64,000 bases of DNA from Rudaea sp. 3F27F6 (GCF_005503555.1 NZ_SCNG01000002.1:1079835-1143834); one strand, 5' to 3'; shown: positions 34,359-43,404, numbered from the stretch's first letter. Program-made: numbers and translations. The notes: generated by a model not told the origin, from the sequence alone.

Positions 34359-35399
34359 TCAGACACCCGCCGGCAGAATCAGCATCGCGTCGCCATAGGA
34401 AAAGAATCGATAGCGCTGCTCGACTGCGTGCCGATACGCATCGAGCATCAGCTCGCGCCCCACATACGCCGACACGAGCATCAGCAAGGTCGACTCGGGC
34501 AAATGGAAGTTCGTGATCAGCGCATCGATGCTGTCGATCTTGTAGCCCGGGAAGATGAAGATCTGGGTTTCGCCCGCGAACGGTTCGACGACGCCGTCGT
34601 GCTTGGCCGATTCGAGCGCGCGCACCACCGTGGTGCCGACCGCGACTACCCGCCCGCCGCGCGCGCGCGTGCGCCGCATCTTCTCGACCAGTTCGGCGCC
34701 GACATTCAGCCATTCGCGGTGCATGACATGGTCTTCGAGCCGTTCGCGCCGTATGGGCTGGAAGGTACCGGCGCCGACGTGCAGGGTAACGTAGCCGAAA
34801 TCGATGCCGCGGCCGCGCAGAGCTTCGAGCAGCGGCGCATCGAAGTGCAGGCCGGCGGTCGGCGCGGCGACCGCGCCGGGCGTGTGCGCGAACACGGTCT
34901 GATAACGCACCTCGTCGTCGATGTCGATCGACGACGCGCCGCGCTCGATGTACGGCGGCAGCGGCATGCGCCCGAGTTTCGGCAGCAGCTTCTCGAGCGG
35001 TTCGGACGACTCGAAGCGCAGGCGGTAGAACTCCCCTTCGCGCCCGAGCACGAGCACGCTGCTGTCATCGCCGAGGCGGATGCGCGACCCTTCGCGCGGC
35101 TTCTTCGACACGCCGAGCTGAGCGAGCACTTCGTGCGTGCCGGTGATGCGCTCGATGAGAATTTCGACCGCGCCGCCGGTTTCCTTATGTCCGTACAGGC
35201 GCGCATGCAGCACGCGCGTGTCGTTGAACACGAGCAGGTCGCCCTCGCGCAGATACTCGCTCAGGTCGGTGAACCGCCGGTCGGCGAAAGAGCGAGCCGC
35301 GGCGTCGACGACGAGCAGGCGGCTCGCCGAACGCTGCGGCAGCGGTGCCTGCGCGATCAACTCGCGCGGCAGGTCGTAGTGGAAATCGGCTTTTTTCAA
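34359..35399 (-). CDS. queA: S-adenosylmethionine:tRNA ribosyltransferase-isomerase
   Basis: 346 residues. It builds epoxyqueuosine on tRNA from preQ1 by transferring the SAM ribosyl group. Seen: FHYDLPRELIAQAPLPQRSA, LLVFNDTRVLHARLYG, GGAVEILIERI, TPGAVAAPTAGLHFDAPLL and YVTLHVGAGTFQPIR, then EWLNVGAELV and FIFPGYKIDSIDALITNFHL, ending with the LLMLVSAYVG helix. These are all QueA hallmarks. It is the first of a queA/tgt pair that is here split by four small plus-strand genes. Confidence 0.97.
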   Translation of the reverse strand: MKKADFHYDLPRELIAQAPLPQRSASRLLVVDAAARSFADRRFTDLSEYLREGDLLVFNDTRVLHARLYGHKETGGAVEILIERITGTHEVLAQLGVSKKPREGSRIRLGDDSSVLVLGREGEFYRLRFESSEPLEKLLPKLGRMPLPPYIERGASSIDIDDEVRYQTVFAHTPGAVAAPTAGLHFDAPLLEALRGRGIDFGYVTLHVGAGTFQPIRRERLEDHVMHREWLNVGAELVEKMRRTRARGGRVVAVGTTVVRALESAKHDGVVEPFAGETQIFIFPGYKIDSIDALITNFHLPESTLLMLVSAYVGRELMLDAYRHAVEQRYRFFSYGDAMLILPAGV

Positions 35400-35499
35400 C
35401 GCGGCTCGGAGATCGTGACGGAAAGCCGATTATCGCCGATGCTGCGGCCGATGACGTCCAGTCGCCGGACCGGCCGCGACGATGCCGTCCCGCCGCGCG

Positions 35500-35664
35500 C
35501 TATTTCCCGCTCGACTGCCAGCGCTGCACGCCGATCGCGATGAGGATCAGCGGCCACCATTTCGCGATCAGATGGCCGACGTCGGGAATCAGATTGAAAT
35601 TGGCGAGCAGGAAAAAGATGCCCAGGCCGATCAGGATCAAACCCGTGGTCTTGTTGGCGGACAT
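35500..35664 (-). CDS. Small LiaI/LiaF-like transmembrane protein
   Basis: 54 residues. MSANKTTGLILIGLGIFFLL is the first membrane segment, NFNLIPDVGHLIAKWW is the short loop, and PLILIAIGVQRWQSSGK the second. This two-helix G-x-G/WWP pattern is the LiaI-LiaF-like transmembrane region seen in many envelope-stress proteins. Weak ribosome-binding bases (GAGAATC) precede it. It lies between the TPR gene and queA on the same strand; function is not known. Confidence 0.7.
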   Translation of the reverse strand: MSANKTTGLILIGLGIFFLLANFNLIPDVGHLIAKWWPLILIAIGVQRWQSSGK

Positions 35665-35760
35665 GGAGATTCTCGAAGAAGGCGATGCGCGCGCCGTTCA
35701 GAAATGACGCGCGCCGGCATTGTTGGCATGAATAGATGAATTGCCGCTGTCCGCCGCAGG

Positions 35761-37986
35761 TCAGCGGGCCGCGGCGGCACGCTTGCGCCGCAGCCACCAG
35801 ACGCCGAGCGCCAGCAGGACGACGATACCGAGCACGTAGGGCGCGCTGTGCCGGATCGTACGCTTCCACCAGGCCACGCGTTCGGCCTGCACGCGCGCCT
35901 CGGCGGCGGCGAAATCGGGTTCGGGACAGGCGCGGCCGAAATCCGCTCCCCAGGGCACGTAGGGACCTTGCTTGAGATAGCGCAGGTAGAGTTTTTCCGC
36001 GACCGGCGGATCGCGGTCGATCAGCCAGGCCGTCGCATGACAGAGCACGGCGGCGAATGCCTGCGTCCGCGGCGGCAGCAGGTCGGCGGACTTCGACGCG
36101 AGATCGACCGCGTTGTAGCGATAGTGGAAACGTTCGAGCGGCTGCGCGCGGCTCGCGGCAACGCGCGCGGCTTCGTCGGGACCGGCGAGCTTGCCCGGCA
36201 CGATGATGTCCTTGCGCTTGAGCGGTGCCGCTCCGGGCTTGTCCGCAGCGGCCGCGGCAGCGGTGAAATCGGCATTGGTCCAGCCGCCGCCGAGATCGTA
36301 GTTGCCGCCGTAGATTTGATAATCCGGGTCGAGTTCGTAGCCGATCAAGTCGATGCCGTCGAAGCGCGCCGAATGCGCCGCGGCGTACCGGGCTTTGGCC
36401 TGGTCGATGCGTCCGCCCTGCGTGGCGGCGCGGCGCGCGTCGACATAGGCCTGCGCTTTCTCTTTCAATTCGGCGGCGTCGAAGTAACCGAGCGCCTCGT
36501 CGTAGCGCTCGGCGCGCAGCAGGCGGCGCGCGAGCAGGGTGCGCAAGGCCGTTGCCGTCTGCGCGGGATTGCCGTAGCCGTTGCCGCCTTCGTCGGCTGC
36601 TGTGCCGGGCTTCGCAGCCGCGGCCTTCGGCACATGGGCGTCGACGAAGGACTTCAGCTCGTCGACGCTGAGCACGCGCTCCGCGACGTAGGCCGCATCG
36701 TTCCAGTAAAACGATGCGGCATTGTATAAATGTTCCATCGCCGCGAGATATTCGCCGCGCGACAGCGCGAGCGTGCCGCGCTCGCCCTCGACGCGGCACT
36801 GCGGCCGGATCGTCTCGCCGCCGAACTCGCCCGCATCCCAGTTCTCGCCCCATTCTTCGCCGGCCGGAAACGCTTTCGCCGCCTGCGCGTAGGCTTGCGC
36901 GGCCTCGTCAGCCTTGCCGGCGCGCAATGCGAGTTTGGCGCGCACCCACCAGGCGAGTCCGCTCGTATCCCGCTGCGCGAGCTGGGCGGCGAGATCGTAC
37001 TTGCCGCTGCGATACGCGAGCGCGGCGACGCGGTCGGCGCCGGCGACCTTGTCGATGCCTGCGCGCGTGACCGCATCGAGGAACTTCTGCATGCGCGCCT
37101 CGCCGTCGGCCTTCGACTTGGCTACGTCGGCCGGCGAACTTTCGCCGTCGATCTCGGTGTCGGCGAGTTCGCTGCTGCGCGTGAAAAGATACGCCGTGAT
37201 CAAGCGCTGCCCGAGATCGTCGCGGACAAGGCGATCGAGCGCGGGCGGTTCCTTGATCGCCTTGCGCGCGATCTGCAGCAGCGAATCGCGCCCCGACCGC
37301 GAGCCAAGCGCGGTCTGCTGCGCATACAGCGCGATCGCGGCGGCGTCTTCGTTGTCATCGAGATGCAGGCGTGCTTCTTCGCCGAGACTCGCCACGGCCA
37401 GGCCGAGTGGATCGGCGGCGCCCTTGGCGACTTCGTCGCGCAGCGCCCCATACAGCGGCGCCGCGGCGGCGGCATTGGCGCTATCGTCGCCGGCAATGCG
37501 CGCAAGCATGTACTGCGCCCAGAGTCCGTAATGCGTGCGCTCTGCGGCCGCCAGATCGAGCACACTCTTGAAGCGCCGCTGCGCCTCGTCGCCGTCGTGC
37601 TTTGCCCACGCTGCCGCACCGGCAAGATAGCGCCGCGCCTCTTCGGGCAGACCCTGCGCGGCTGCGTAGGCCGCCGCCGCATCGCCCGCGGCGCGTGCCG
37701 CGGCAACGCGATCGTATTTGTCGCCGAACCATCCGCGTTCGATGTTCTCGCGCAGCGGCCGCATCTGCCCGTCGACGTATTCTTCGCCGCCTTCGACCGC
37801 CTTGAACGCATAAGCCGGCTTCACCAGATGCGCGGCTTCGTAGTCGAATCCGCCTTCGGGCAACTTGTCCAGCGTCCAGGCGCGGTCATGCAGCAGATCG
37901 ACCGGGAAGTTCGGCCCGCAGGCCAGGGCGGACATAGGCAGCGCGACGGCGAGCGCCGCGCAGAGCAGGCTGCTACGGATAGACAT
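35761..37986 (-). CDS. Large exported TPR-like protein with C-terminal membrane anchor
   Basis: 741 residues. A signal peptide (MSIRSSLLCAALAVALPMSA) ends at LACGPNF. The body is rich in Ala and helical pairs typical of tetratricopeptide-like repeats, for example YLAGAAAWAKHDGDEAQRRF and AKLALRAGKADEAAQAYAQA. A single hydrophobic segment near the C-terminus (VLGIVVLLALGVWW) is followed by basic residues (LRRKRAAAAR). The arrangement places the repeat domain in the periplasm. The start overlaps the stop region of the upstream DUF3142 gene by 14 nt, so the two are co-expressed and likely work together. The family is seen in gammaproteobacteria but its job is unknown. Confidence 0.82.
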   Translation of the reverse strand: MSIRSSLLCAALAVALPMSALACGPNFPVDLLHDRAWTLDKLPEGGFDYEAAHLVKPAYAFKAVEGGEEYVDGQMRPLRENIERGWFGDKYDRVAAARAAGDAAAAYAAAQGLPEEARRYLAGAAAWAKHDGDEAQRRFKSVLDLAAAERTHYGLWAQYMLARIAGDDSANAAAAAPLYGALRDEVAKGAADPLGLAVASLGEEARLHLDDNEDAAAIALYAQQTALGSRSGRDSLLQIARKAIKEPPALDRLVRDDLGQRLITAYLFTRSSELADTEIDGESSPADVAKSKADGEARMQKFLDAVTRAGIDKVAGADRVAALAYRSGKYDLAAQLAQRDTSGLAWWVRAKLALRAGKADEAAQAYAQAAKAFPAGEEWGENWDAGEFGGETIRPQCRVEGERGTLALSRGEYLAAMEHLYNAASFYWNDAAYVAERVLSVDELKSFVDAHVPKAAAAKPGTAADEGGNGYGNPAQTATALRTLLARRLLRAERYDEALGYFDAAELKEKAQAYVDARRAATQGGRIDQAKARYAAAHSARFDGIDLIGYELDPDYQIYGGNYDLGGGWTNADFTAAAAAADKPGAAPLKRKDIIVPGKLAGPDEAARVAASRAQPLERFHYRYNAVDLASKSADLLPPRTQAFAAVLCHATAWLIDRDPPVAEKLYLRYLKQGPYVPWGADFGRACPEPDFAAAEARVQAERVAWWKRTIRHSAPYVLGIVVLLALGVWWLRRKRAAAAR

Positions 37987-39187
37987 GTACGGATACCTTC
38001 TCGATCGACGCGCAACGCATCCAGCCGATGCGCCGCTCGCGCCCCGCGCGCAGTATCGCATCGGATGTCGGAAAAAACTGCCAGCCCTGCCCTGCCTTTT
38101 CCAGGCGGAAGCCGGCCAGCGCGTCCGCCGCTGCGCAATCTTTCGCGACGACGTCGATCGAGGCCGGCGGCGCGGCATCGAGCGTGCCGCGATTGGCGAG
38201 CACGATATCGGCGGCGCCCTCGCCCGTCGTCTGCGCGCGTGCGGCAAAGTCGGCATTGAGCGTCGCGCCGGCGATCACCGCATGCAGAGTCGAAGCACTC
38301 CAGGCGCGGCGGTCGTCCGCGCTCGGCAGGCGAAACCAGACAGTACCGACAAGCGACGCGGGGTGGGCGCGCTTGAGCCCGCTCAACAACACGACTACTT
38401 CGCGCGGATCGACGCGCAGCTCGCGCTTGTGTTCGGCATCGATCGCACGATCCATCTCGCTCTCGACCGCGACGGCACGGCCGTCGTCGTCGAAACCGAC
38501 GCGCAAGCCATAGGCCGGCAGCGCGACGCGGAACGGCTTCGCCGCGACGGCGGCATAGCTGTCGATCCAGCGCCGCGCCTGCTCCGCATCGAACAAGCCG
38601 GCCTCACCCGTTGCCGCGCGCGGCGCTGCGATCGCATGCACCTGCAGCACCGACGCGTCGACTTCGCCGAGCAGGCGCGCAAGCGCGGGCGCACCGATCC
38701 AGGTCGGCAGCGCGGTGATCGACAGGCGCAGGCCCGCAGGCAGGCGCGGGCGCAACTGCGCGAGCAGGCCGGCATAGGCATCGAGCTGCGCGGTCGCGCA
38801 GTCGTGGTCGATTTCGATGCCGCTCAACGGCACGCCCGCATCGCGCCAGGTTTTGGCGATGTCGGCGATGCGCCACGCGAGCACATCGGCTGCGGGCGGC
38901 GGCCGGCTGCCGTTGAGCCGCAGCACGGCAATCACAGGTTTGCCGCTGCGCGCGAGCAGGTCGAGCTGCGGCGAGGCGTCGACGAGGCCGCCGTCCGCAG
39001 TCGATTCCGCGGCGAGCACGCGCCAGCCGGCGAAGTCGCCGCGCATCGTCTCGATCGACGCGGCCACAGCCGGCGTCCACTGGCGCTGCCAGATATAGGC
39101 TTCGTGGTCGAGCGGCGCGGCCGCCTCGCGCGCGCAGGCGGCGAGCAGCACGACGAGGCCGAGGCTAAGCCAGCGAACGATTTGCAT
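37973..39187 (-). CDS. DUF3142 lipoprotein
   Basis: 404 residues. The lipobox is LLAACA (Cys about 18). The DUF3142 domain is visible as YIWQRQWTPAVAASIETM, VIAVLRLNGSRPPPAADVL, SGIEIDHDCATAQLDAYAGL and LRLSITALPTWIG. The GIEIDHDC/YxLR pattern resembles a TIM-barrel glycosidase of the GH family 18/25 type, with Asp/Glu as possible acid pair, but I know of no tested activity. It heads a two-gene unit with the TPR protein. Confidence 0.85.
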   Translation of the reverse strand: MQIVRWLSLGLVVLLAACAREAAAPLDHEAYIWQRQWTPAVAASIETMRGDFAGWRVLAAESTADGGLVDASPQLDLLARSGKPVIAVLRLNGSRPPPAADVLAWRIADIAKTWRDAGVPLSGIEIDHDCATAQLDAYAGLLAQLRPRLPAGLRLSITALPTWIGAPALARLLGEVDASVLQVHAIAAPRAATGEAGLFDAEQARRWIDSYAAVAAKPFRVALPAYGLRVGFDDDGRAVAVESEMDRAIDAEHKRELRVDPREVVVLLSGLKRAHPASLVGTVWFRLPSADDRRAWSASTLHAVIAGATLNADFAARAQTTGEGAADIVLANRGTLDAAPPASIDVVAKDCAAADALAGFRLEKAGQGWQFFPTSDAILRAGRERRIGWMRCASIEKVSVHVYP

Positions 39188-39267
39188 GCGCGGATTGTAG
39201 GCAAAGCGGCCGACGGCCAGCAGTCTTTCTTCGCTCGATATCGGCGCGCTGCCTCAGCCGCGCGCGG

Positions 39268-39885
39268 CTACAACCAGCCCTTCTGCCGCGCGAGCCGGTA
39301 CGCTTCGATGCGGTTGCCGACGCCGAGCTTGCCGATTGCTTCCGACAGATAGTTGCGCACGGTGCCCTGCGAGAGATGCAGTTGTTCGGCGATATCGCCG
39401 GCCGACGCGCCCTCGCCGGCGAGGCGCAGCACCTGGCGCTCGCGGTCGTTGAGCGGATCGGCCTCACTCCAGGCTTCGAGCGCGAGCTGCGGGTCGATCG
39501 CACGGCCGCCGCGATGCACCTTGCGCAAGGCTTCGGCGAGCTGATCGGCCGGCGCGTCCTTGAGCAGATAGCCGCCGACGCCCGCATCGAGTGCGCGGCG
39601 CAGGAAGCCCGGCCGCGCGAACGTGGTGACGATGACAACCTTGCATTCGAGCCCGCGGTCGCGAATGCGCTGGGCCAATTCGAGGCCGGTCAGTTTAGGC
39701 ATCTCAATGTCGGTGACGACGATATCGGGGCCGCCGTTCGTCGATGCGAAACGCTGAATCAACTGCCAGGCTTCTTCGCCGTCGGCCGCGCTGCCGATCA
39801 CGTCAAGATCGGATTCGAGCCTGAGCAGCGCCGACAGGGCGCCGCGCACCATGGCTTGGTCTTCGGCTAGGAGAACGCGGATCAT
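39268..39885 (-). CDS. NarL/FixJ-type response regulator, DesR-like
   Basis: 205 residues. The receiver domain starts MIRVLLAEDQAMVRGALSAL; the phosphoacceptor is Asp59 in DIVVTDIEMPKLTG, with Lys in YLLKDAPADQ. The C-terminal LuxR helix-turn-helix reads PLNDRERQVLRLAGEGAS, AGDIAEQLHLSQGTVRNYLS and EAIGKLGVGNRIEAYRLARQ. It pairs with the DesK-like kinase encoded just upstream and probably regulates the ABC exporter. No Shine-Dalgarno sequence precedes the start; instead five copies of GGATTCG (plus strand) abut it. Confidence 0.94.
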   Translation of the reverse strand: MIRVLLAEDQAMVRGALSALLRLESDLDVIGSAADGEEAWQLIQRFASTNGGPDIVVTDIEMPKLTGLELAQRIRDRGLECKVVIVTTFARPGFLRRALDAGVGGYLLKDAPADQLAEALRKVHRGGRAIDPQLALEAWSEADPLNDRERQVLRLAGEGASAGDIAEQLHLSQGTVRNYLSEAIGKLGVGNRIEAYRLARQKGWL

Positions 39886-39891
39886 GTTTGG

Positions 39892-39926
39892 GGATTCGGG
39901 ATTCGGGATTCGGGATTCGGGATTCG
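39892..39926. repeat. Five tandem copies of a 7-mer immediately upstream of the response regulator start
   Basis: GGATTCG is repeated five times without change on the plus strand, ending 6 nt before the start codon. On the coding strand it reads CGAATCC repeats. It occupies the place of the ribosome-binding site. Confidence 0.85.
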
Positions 39927-39940
39927 GCAGAGCTTAGCTT

Positions 39941-39988
39941 CCCTTCTCCCGCCGGGAGAAGGTGCCTGCAGGGCACATGAGGGAAAGG
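39941..39988. repeat. REP element (CCTTCTCCC family)
   Basis: CCCTTCTCCCGCCGGGAGAA with its GGTGCC and ATGAGGGAAAGG flank, single copy. Lies between the sensor kinase stop and the response regulator start. Confidence 0.7.
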
Positions 39989-40085
39989 CACTTCGATTCA
40001 CGGTCGCCGGCCAAAGCGGAAATGCGCTTTCTCCGCGCAGCGCGGACGCCTCGCCTTGTTCCGATCGAAGAACGAAAGCCAGGAC

Positions 40086-41291
40086 TCATGCAGCGCTGTG
40101 CGCCGTCTTTTCCCGCGCCACGATCGCCAGCGGCTCCGCCTGCGGCAACGCCACCGTCACGGTCAGCCGCGTGCCCTGCCCACGCTGCGAGTCGATGCCG
40201 AGTTGCGCGCCGACCGCGGCGAGACGCTCGCGCATACCGGTCAAACCGTTGCCGGGAACGATCGCGCCGCCGCGGCCGTTATCCTCGATGCGCAGCACGA
40301 CCTTGTTCTGCGCGGTTTCGAGAGTGGCACGCGCGCGCGTCGCGTAAGCGTGGCGCTGGATGTTCGTCACCGCCTCGCGCACCGTCATCGCGAGCGCGGT
40401 TTCGATTTCGACCGGCATGCCGACATCGGTGAGCGCGTAGTCGAAGGTCACCGCGTTGGATTCGAGCAGGAGCTTGGCCGACGCGATCTCGGCCGCAATG
40501 CCGGCCGCGCGGATGCCGGTGACCGCGCGCCGCACCTGCGCCAGCGCATCGCGCGCGACGCGCTCGACCTCGACCATCTCGCGCTTCGCCGCGCCCGGGT
40601 CGCGGTCGAACAGCTTGTTCGCGAGTTCCGACTTGAGCGTGATCAGCGACAGCGTATGCCCGAGCAGATCGTGCAGATCGCGGCCGATGCGTTCGCGCTC
40701 GGCGGTGCTGGCGAGACGGCGGACTTCTTCGTGGCTGAGCCACAGCTCGGCCTCGCGCTGATACTTTCGCGCCAGGTTCAAATTCATAAAGCCGACGGCC
40801 AGGCCGACGCAGATCGCATTGACCAGATAGACCCACTCGAACCGCAGCACGATCAGCCACTCGAAGCTGTACAGCGCAAGCAGCAAAACCATCCCGACCA
40901 CCGCGCCGCGCAGGCGCGTGGCGAATCCCCAGTACGCGCAGGCATAGATCACGTAGGACTGTCCGCCCGGATTGAACGGCGTCACGGCGAAGCCGAGCAC
41001 GGCCATTCCGATCACGCACCAGATCGCCTGCGAACGGTCGCGGTAATAGATGCGAAAGTAGAGCCAGAGAAAGACGGCATACGTGACCAGCGTCGGCCAC
41101 ATCCAAGAGCGAAAATAATCGCCGGTCTGGAACATCGGCACGAAGAACAGCCAGAACGTCCACGACAGCATCAGCGCCGGCAGCCAGTGCGACGCGTTTT
41201 TTTCGCCGCTCGTGCGCAGCGCATACTGCTTCAGCAGCGAATTATCGGCCGGGGTGAAGATTTTCCTGAGCGTCGCTGAGGACACGGACAT
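40086..41291 (-). CDS. Membrane sensor histidine kinase, DesK-like (HisKA_3)
   Basis: 401 residues from ATG 41291. Several membrane helices fill residues ~35-175 (for example YAVFLWLYF and VVGMVLLLAL). The dimerisation/phosphoacceptor helix is ERERIGRDLHDLLGHTLSLI, with His207, followed by a GHKL ATPase with VREAVTNIQRHAYATRA (N box), LRIEDNGRGG (G1) and GNGLTGMRERLAAVG (G2). It would sense a membrane or cell-envelope cue and phosphorylate the DesR-like regulator. The open frame upstream of 41291 encodes an unrelated sequence that is antisense/other-frame to the permease and is rejected. Order ABC ATPase, permease, kinase, regulator on one strand. Confidence 0.92.
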   Translation of the reverse strand: MSVSSATLRKIFTPADNSLLKQYALRTSGEKNASHWLPALMLSWTFWLFFVPMFQTGDYFRSWMWPTLVTYAVFLWLYFRIYYRDRSQAIWCVIGMAVLGFAVTPFNPGGQSYVIYACAYWGFATRLRGAVVGMVLLLALYSFEWLIVLRFEWVYLVNAICVGLAVGFMNLNLARKYQREAELWLSHEEVRRLASTAERERIGRDLHDLLGHTLSLITLKSELANKLFDRDPGAAKREMVEVERVARDALAQVRRAVTGIRAAGIAAEIASAKLLLESNAVTFDYALTDVGMPVEIETALAMTVREAVTNIQRHAYATRARATLETAQNKVVLRIEDNGRGGAIVPGNGLTGMRERLAAVGAQLGIDSQRGQGTRLTVTVALPQAEPLAIVAREKTAHSAA

Positions 41292-41308
41292 GCTCCGAAG
41301 CCGGCTGC

Positions 41309-42088
41309 TCAGTTCGCGCGTGCGAGCCAACGCTTGGCGATCGTGAAACAAATGACGGTGAACGCGGCGAGGTAGGCCGCGTGCACGATCGGCGAGCCGG
41401 CATATTCGCCCCCCGTCGCCGCAAGCGCAAGCTGGGCGAGATGATACGGCGGCCATGCGACCGCGATGTCGCCGATGAACTTCGGCAGCATGGTCAACGG
41501 CATCCACAGGCCCGACAGAAACGCCATCGGCAGATAGATGAAGTTGATGATCGCCGGCGACGCCGAGGCGTTGACGCGGCTGCCGATCATCAGGCCGAGC
41601 GCGCAGAACGGCAGCACGCCGAGCATGACGATGAGGCCGAGCGCGAGCCATTGCACGGCATCGAGGCGCACGCCGCCGAGTGTCGCCGCCATCGTCGCGA
41701 GCATCGCGTAAATGATCAGCGCAAACGCCATCGCCATAAGCATCTTCGCGGCGAGATAGGCGCCCGCCGGCATCGGCGCGACGCGCTTCAACGCCAGCCA
41801 GCCGCGCTCGCGCTCGATCGCGACCGACACGCCGAAGCCGAACAGGCCCGGCGCCATGACGCCGAAGATGCTGTAGGTGGCGAACAGATAGTGCGATGCG
41901 CCGCTATTGCCGCGATTGAGCAACAGCGCGAACAGCAGATAGAACAGCGGCGGAAACAGCAGCGATGGAATCGCAAACGCCGGCGTGCGCAGCGCGCGCA
42001 GGACTTCGCACTTCGCTTCGAGGACATAGGCACGCCACGGCTTGAAGTCGTCGTTCGCGGCAGGCGTGTCGATCGTGGTTGCGTTCAT
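41309..42088 (-). CDS. ABC-2 type transporter permease
   Basis: 259 residues with about six membrane helices. RTPAFAIPSLLFPPLFYLLF opens the first helix, followed by FATYSIFGVMAPGLFGFGV and ERGWLALKRVAPMPAGAYLA, the typical conserved loop of NodJ/DrrB-like permeases. PMAFLSGLWMPLTMLPKFI near the C-terminus is a further signature. With the ATPase of the next gene it would export a lipid, antibiotic or similar hydrophobic substrate. The kinase gene follows after 17 nt; the ATPase gene is separated by a 210-bp REP region. Confidence 0.93.
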   Translation of the reverse strand: MNATTIDTPAANDDFKPWRAYVLEAKCEVLRALRTPAFAIPSLLFPPLFYLLFALLLNRGNSGASHYLFATYSIFGVMAPGLFGFGVSVAIERERGWLALKRVAPMPAGAYLAAKMLMAMAFALIIYAMLATMAATLGGVRLDAVQWLALGLIVMLGVLPFCALGLMIGSRVNASASPAIINFIYLPMAFLSGLWMPLTMLPKFIGDIAVAWPPYHLAQLALAATGGEYAGSPIVHAAYLAAFTVICFTIAKRWLARAN

Positions 42089-42156
42089 GGTTTCGGAATC
42101 CGGTTTTTGATTGGGATCAAGGCTGAGTCGGCTTACGTCGGAACTGTGCTGAGAAA

Positions 42157-42292
42157 TCCTTCTCCCATCGGGAGAAGGTGCCCGAATGGCGGATGAGGGA
42201 AGAGCCTTGCCCGCTGCAACGACATCGATGAACGGCGTTGCCTTTCCCTCATCCGGCGCTTCGCGCCACCATCTCCCGATAGGAGATGGGAC
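42157..42292. repeat. Pair of inverted REP elements between the ABC genes
   Basis: Copies at 42157-42203 and 42241-42292, in opposite orientation. The first has the stem CCTTCTCCCATCGGGAGAAGG. The second has CCATCTCCCGATAGGAGATGG and CCCTCATCCGGCGCTTCGCG. Same family as 23681-23817 and 39941-39988. Confidence 0.75.
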
Positions 42293-42298
42293 GGATTT

Positions 42299-43207
42299 CT
42301 ATGCCGCTTCTTTTTGAGCCTCGCTGGTGATTTCGACGAACGCTTCGGCCAAGCCGGCGCGCCGCACTTCGAGTTCGCTGAGCGTCGCGTCCTCGCCGAG
42401 CAGGCGGCGCACGACCACCTCGGCCGCGTCGGTGACGATTTCGATCCGGTCGCCGTCGCGCGTGACACTGCGCACGTCGGGCCAGCTCGCGATCGCGTCG
42501 CCGGCGAGCGCCGACACGCAGCGAATCCGCTTCTGCGCGACGCGCGCGCGGATCTCGCCGACGCTGCCCGCGGCGACGACGCGCCCGTGCGCGATCACGA
42601 CGACGCGGTCGGCCAGAGCCTCCGCCTCTTCCAGATAATGCGTGGTCAGGACGACGGCGCAGCCTTCGCCGACGAGGCGGCGGATTGCGCGCCACATCGT
42701 TTCGCGCGCGTCGATGTCGAGGCCTGTGGTCGGCTCGTCGAGAAACAGCAGCTCGGCGTGGCCGCACAAGGCCAGCGCGAACTGCGCGCGGCGCTGCTGG
42801 CCGCCGGAAAGTTTCGCGTATAGGCGTCCGAGCAGGTCGCCGACGCCGGCCAGCGCGACGATGTCGGCCACCGTGCGCGGCCGCGCGTAGTAGCTGCGGA
42901 ACAGTTCGATCAGTTCGCCGACCGTCAGCGTCTCGGGCAGGGACGTCGCCTGCAGCATCGCGCCGATGCGCCGGCGCGCGGCAAGCGACTGCGGCGCCGC
43001 GTCGAACAGGGTCGCGTTGCCACTGTCGGGCTGCTGCAGGCCGACGAGCAGCGAGATTGCCGTGGTCTTGCCCGCGCCGTTCGGACCGAGCAGGGCCAAT
43101 ACTTCGCCGCGCCGCACGTCGAGATCGATGCCATCGAGCGCCAGGACCGCAGCGTAGCGTTTGCCGGCCTTGCTGAGCCGGGCGACGGTCGAAGAATCGG
43201 AATTCAT
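42299..43207 (-). CDS. ABC transporter ATP-binding protein
   Basis: 302 residues from ATG 43207, with GGAGG 7 nt upstream. Walker A is LLGPNGAGKTTAISLL, the ABC signature LSGGQQRRAQFALALC, Walker B ELLFLDEPTTGLDI and the H-loop VVLTTHYLEEAEALADR. The C-terminal part is the small regulatory domain typical of DrrA/NatA-type exporters. It powers the permease encoded downstream. Confidence 0.95.
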   Translation of the reverse strand: MNSDSSTVARLSKAGKRYAAVLALDGIDLDVRRGEVLALLGPNGAGKTTAISLLVGLQQPDSGNATLFDAAPQSLAARRRIGAMLQATSLPETLTVGELIELFRSYYARPRTVADIVALAGVGDLLGRLYAKLSGGQQRRAQFALALCGHAELLFLDEPTTGLDIDARETMWRAIRRLVGEGCAVVLTTHYLEEAEALADRVVVIAHGRVVAAGSVGEIRARVAQKRIRCVSALAGDAIASWPDVRSVTRDGDRIEIVTDAAEVVVRRLLGEDATLSELEVRRAGLAEAFVEITSEAQKEAA

Positions 43208-43377
43208 GCCAGCCTCCTTGAGTGACGCCGGGAATTCTTCACCGGGGCCGCCGCGCGAGGCAGTCGCGGGCATCAGCAATTGGACATGACGAATGTCAGC
43301 CGTACCCGATCGCCGCTGCGCCCGCACCGGTCACACTTCGGCAAAACCGACAGAGACAAAGTGGCCCCATAAAGTCG

Positions 43378-43404
43378 CCATACCACTGGCCCTCGGCCAT
43401 ACCA
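43378..43404 (+). promoter_or_regulatory. Candidate GabR/MocR-type operator upstream of the aminotransferase
   Basis: CCATACCA occurs at 43378-43385 and again at 43397-43404, a 19-nt period. Outside it, AGTGGCC (about 43360) and GGCCACT (about 43410) form an inverted pair. ATACCA direct repeats are, as I recall, the recognition sites of GabR in Bacillus. No MocR gene is in the window. The rest of 43208-43510 holds only a GGCGCC hairpin near 43455-43480. Confidence 0.45.

Noticed and set aside
39892..39926. CRISPR-like short tandem repeat
   Set aside because: Units are 7 nt and have no spacers; no cas gene. It is a simple tandem repeat. No CRISPR array was seen in the window.
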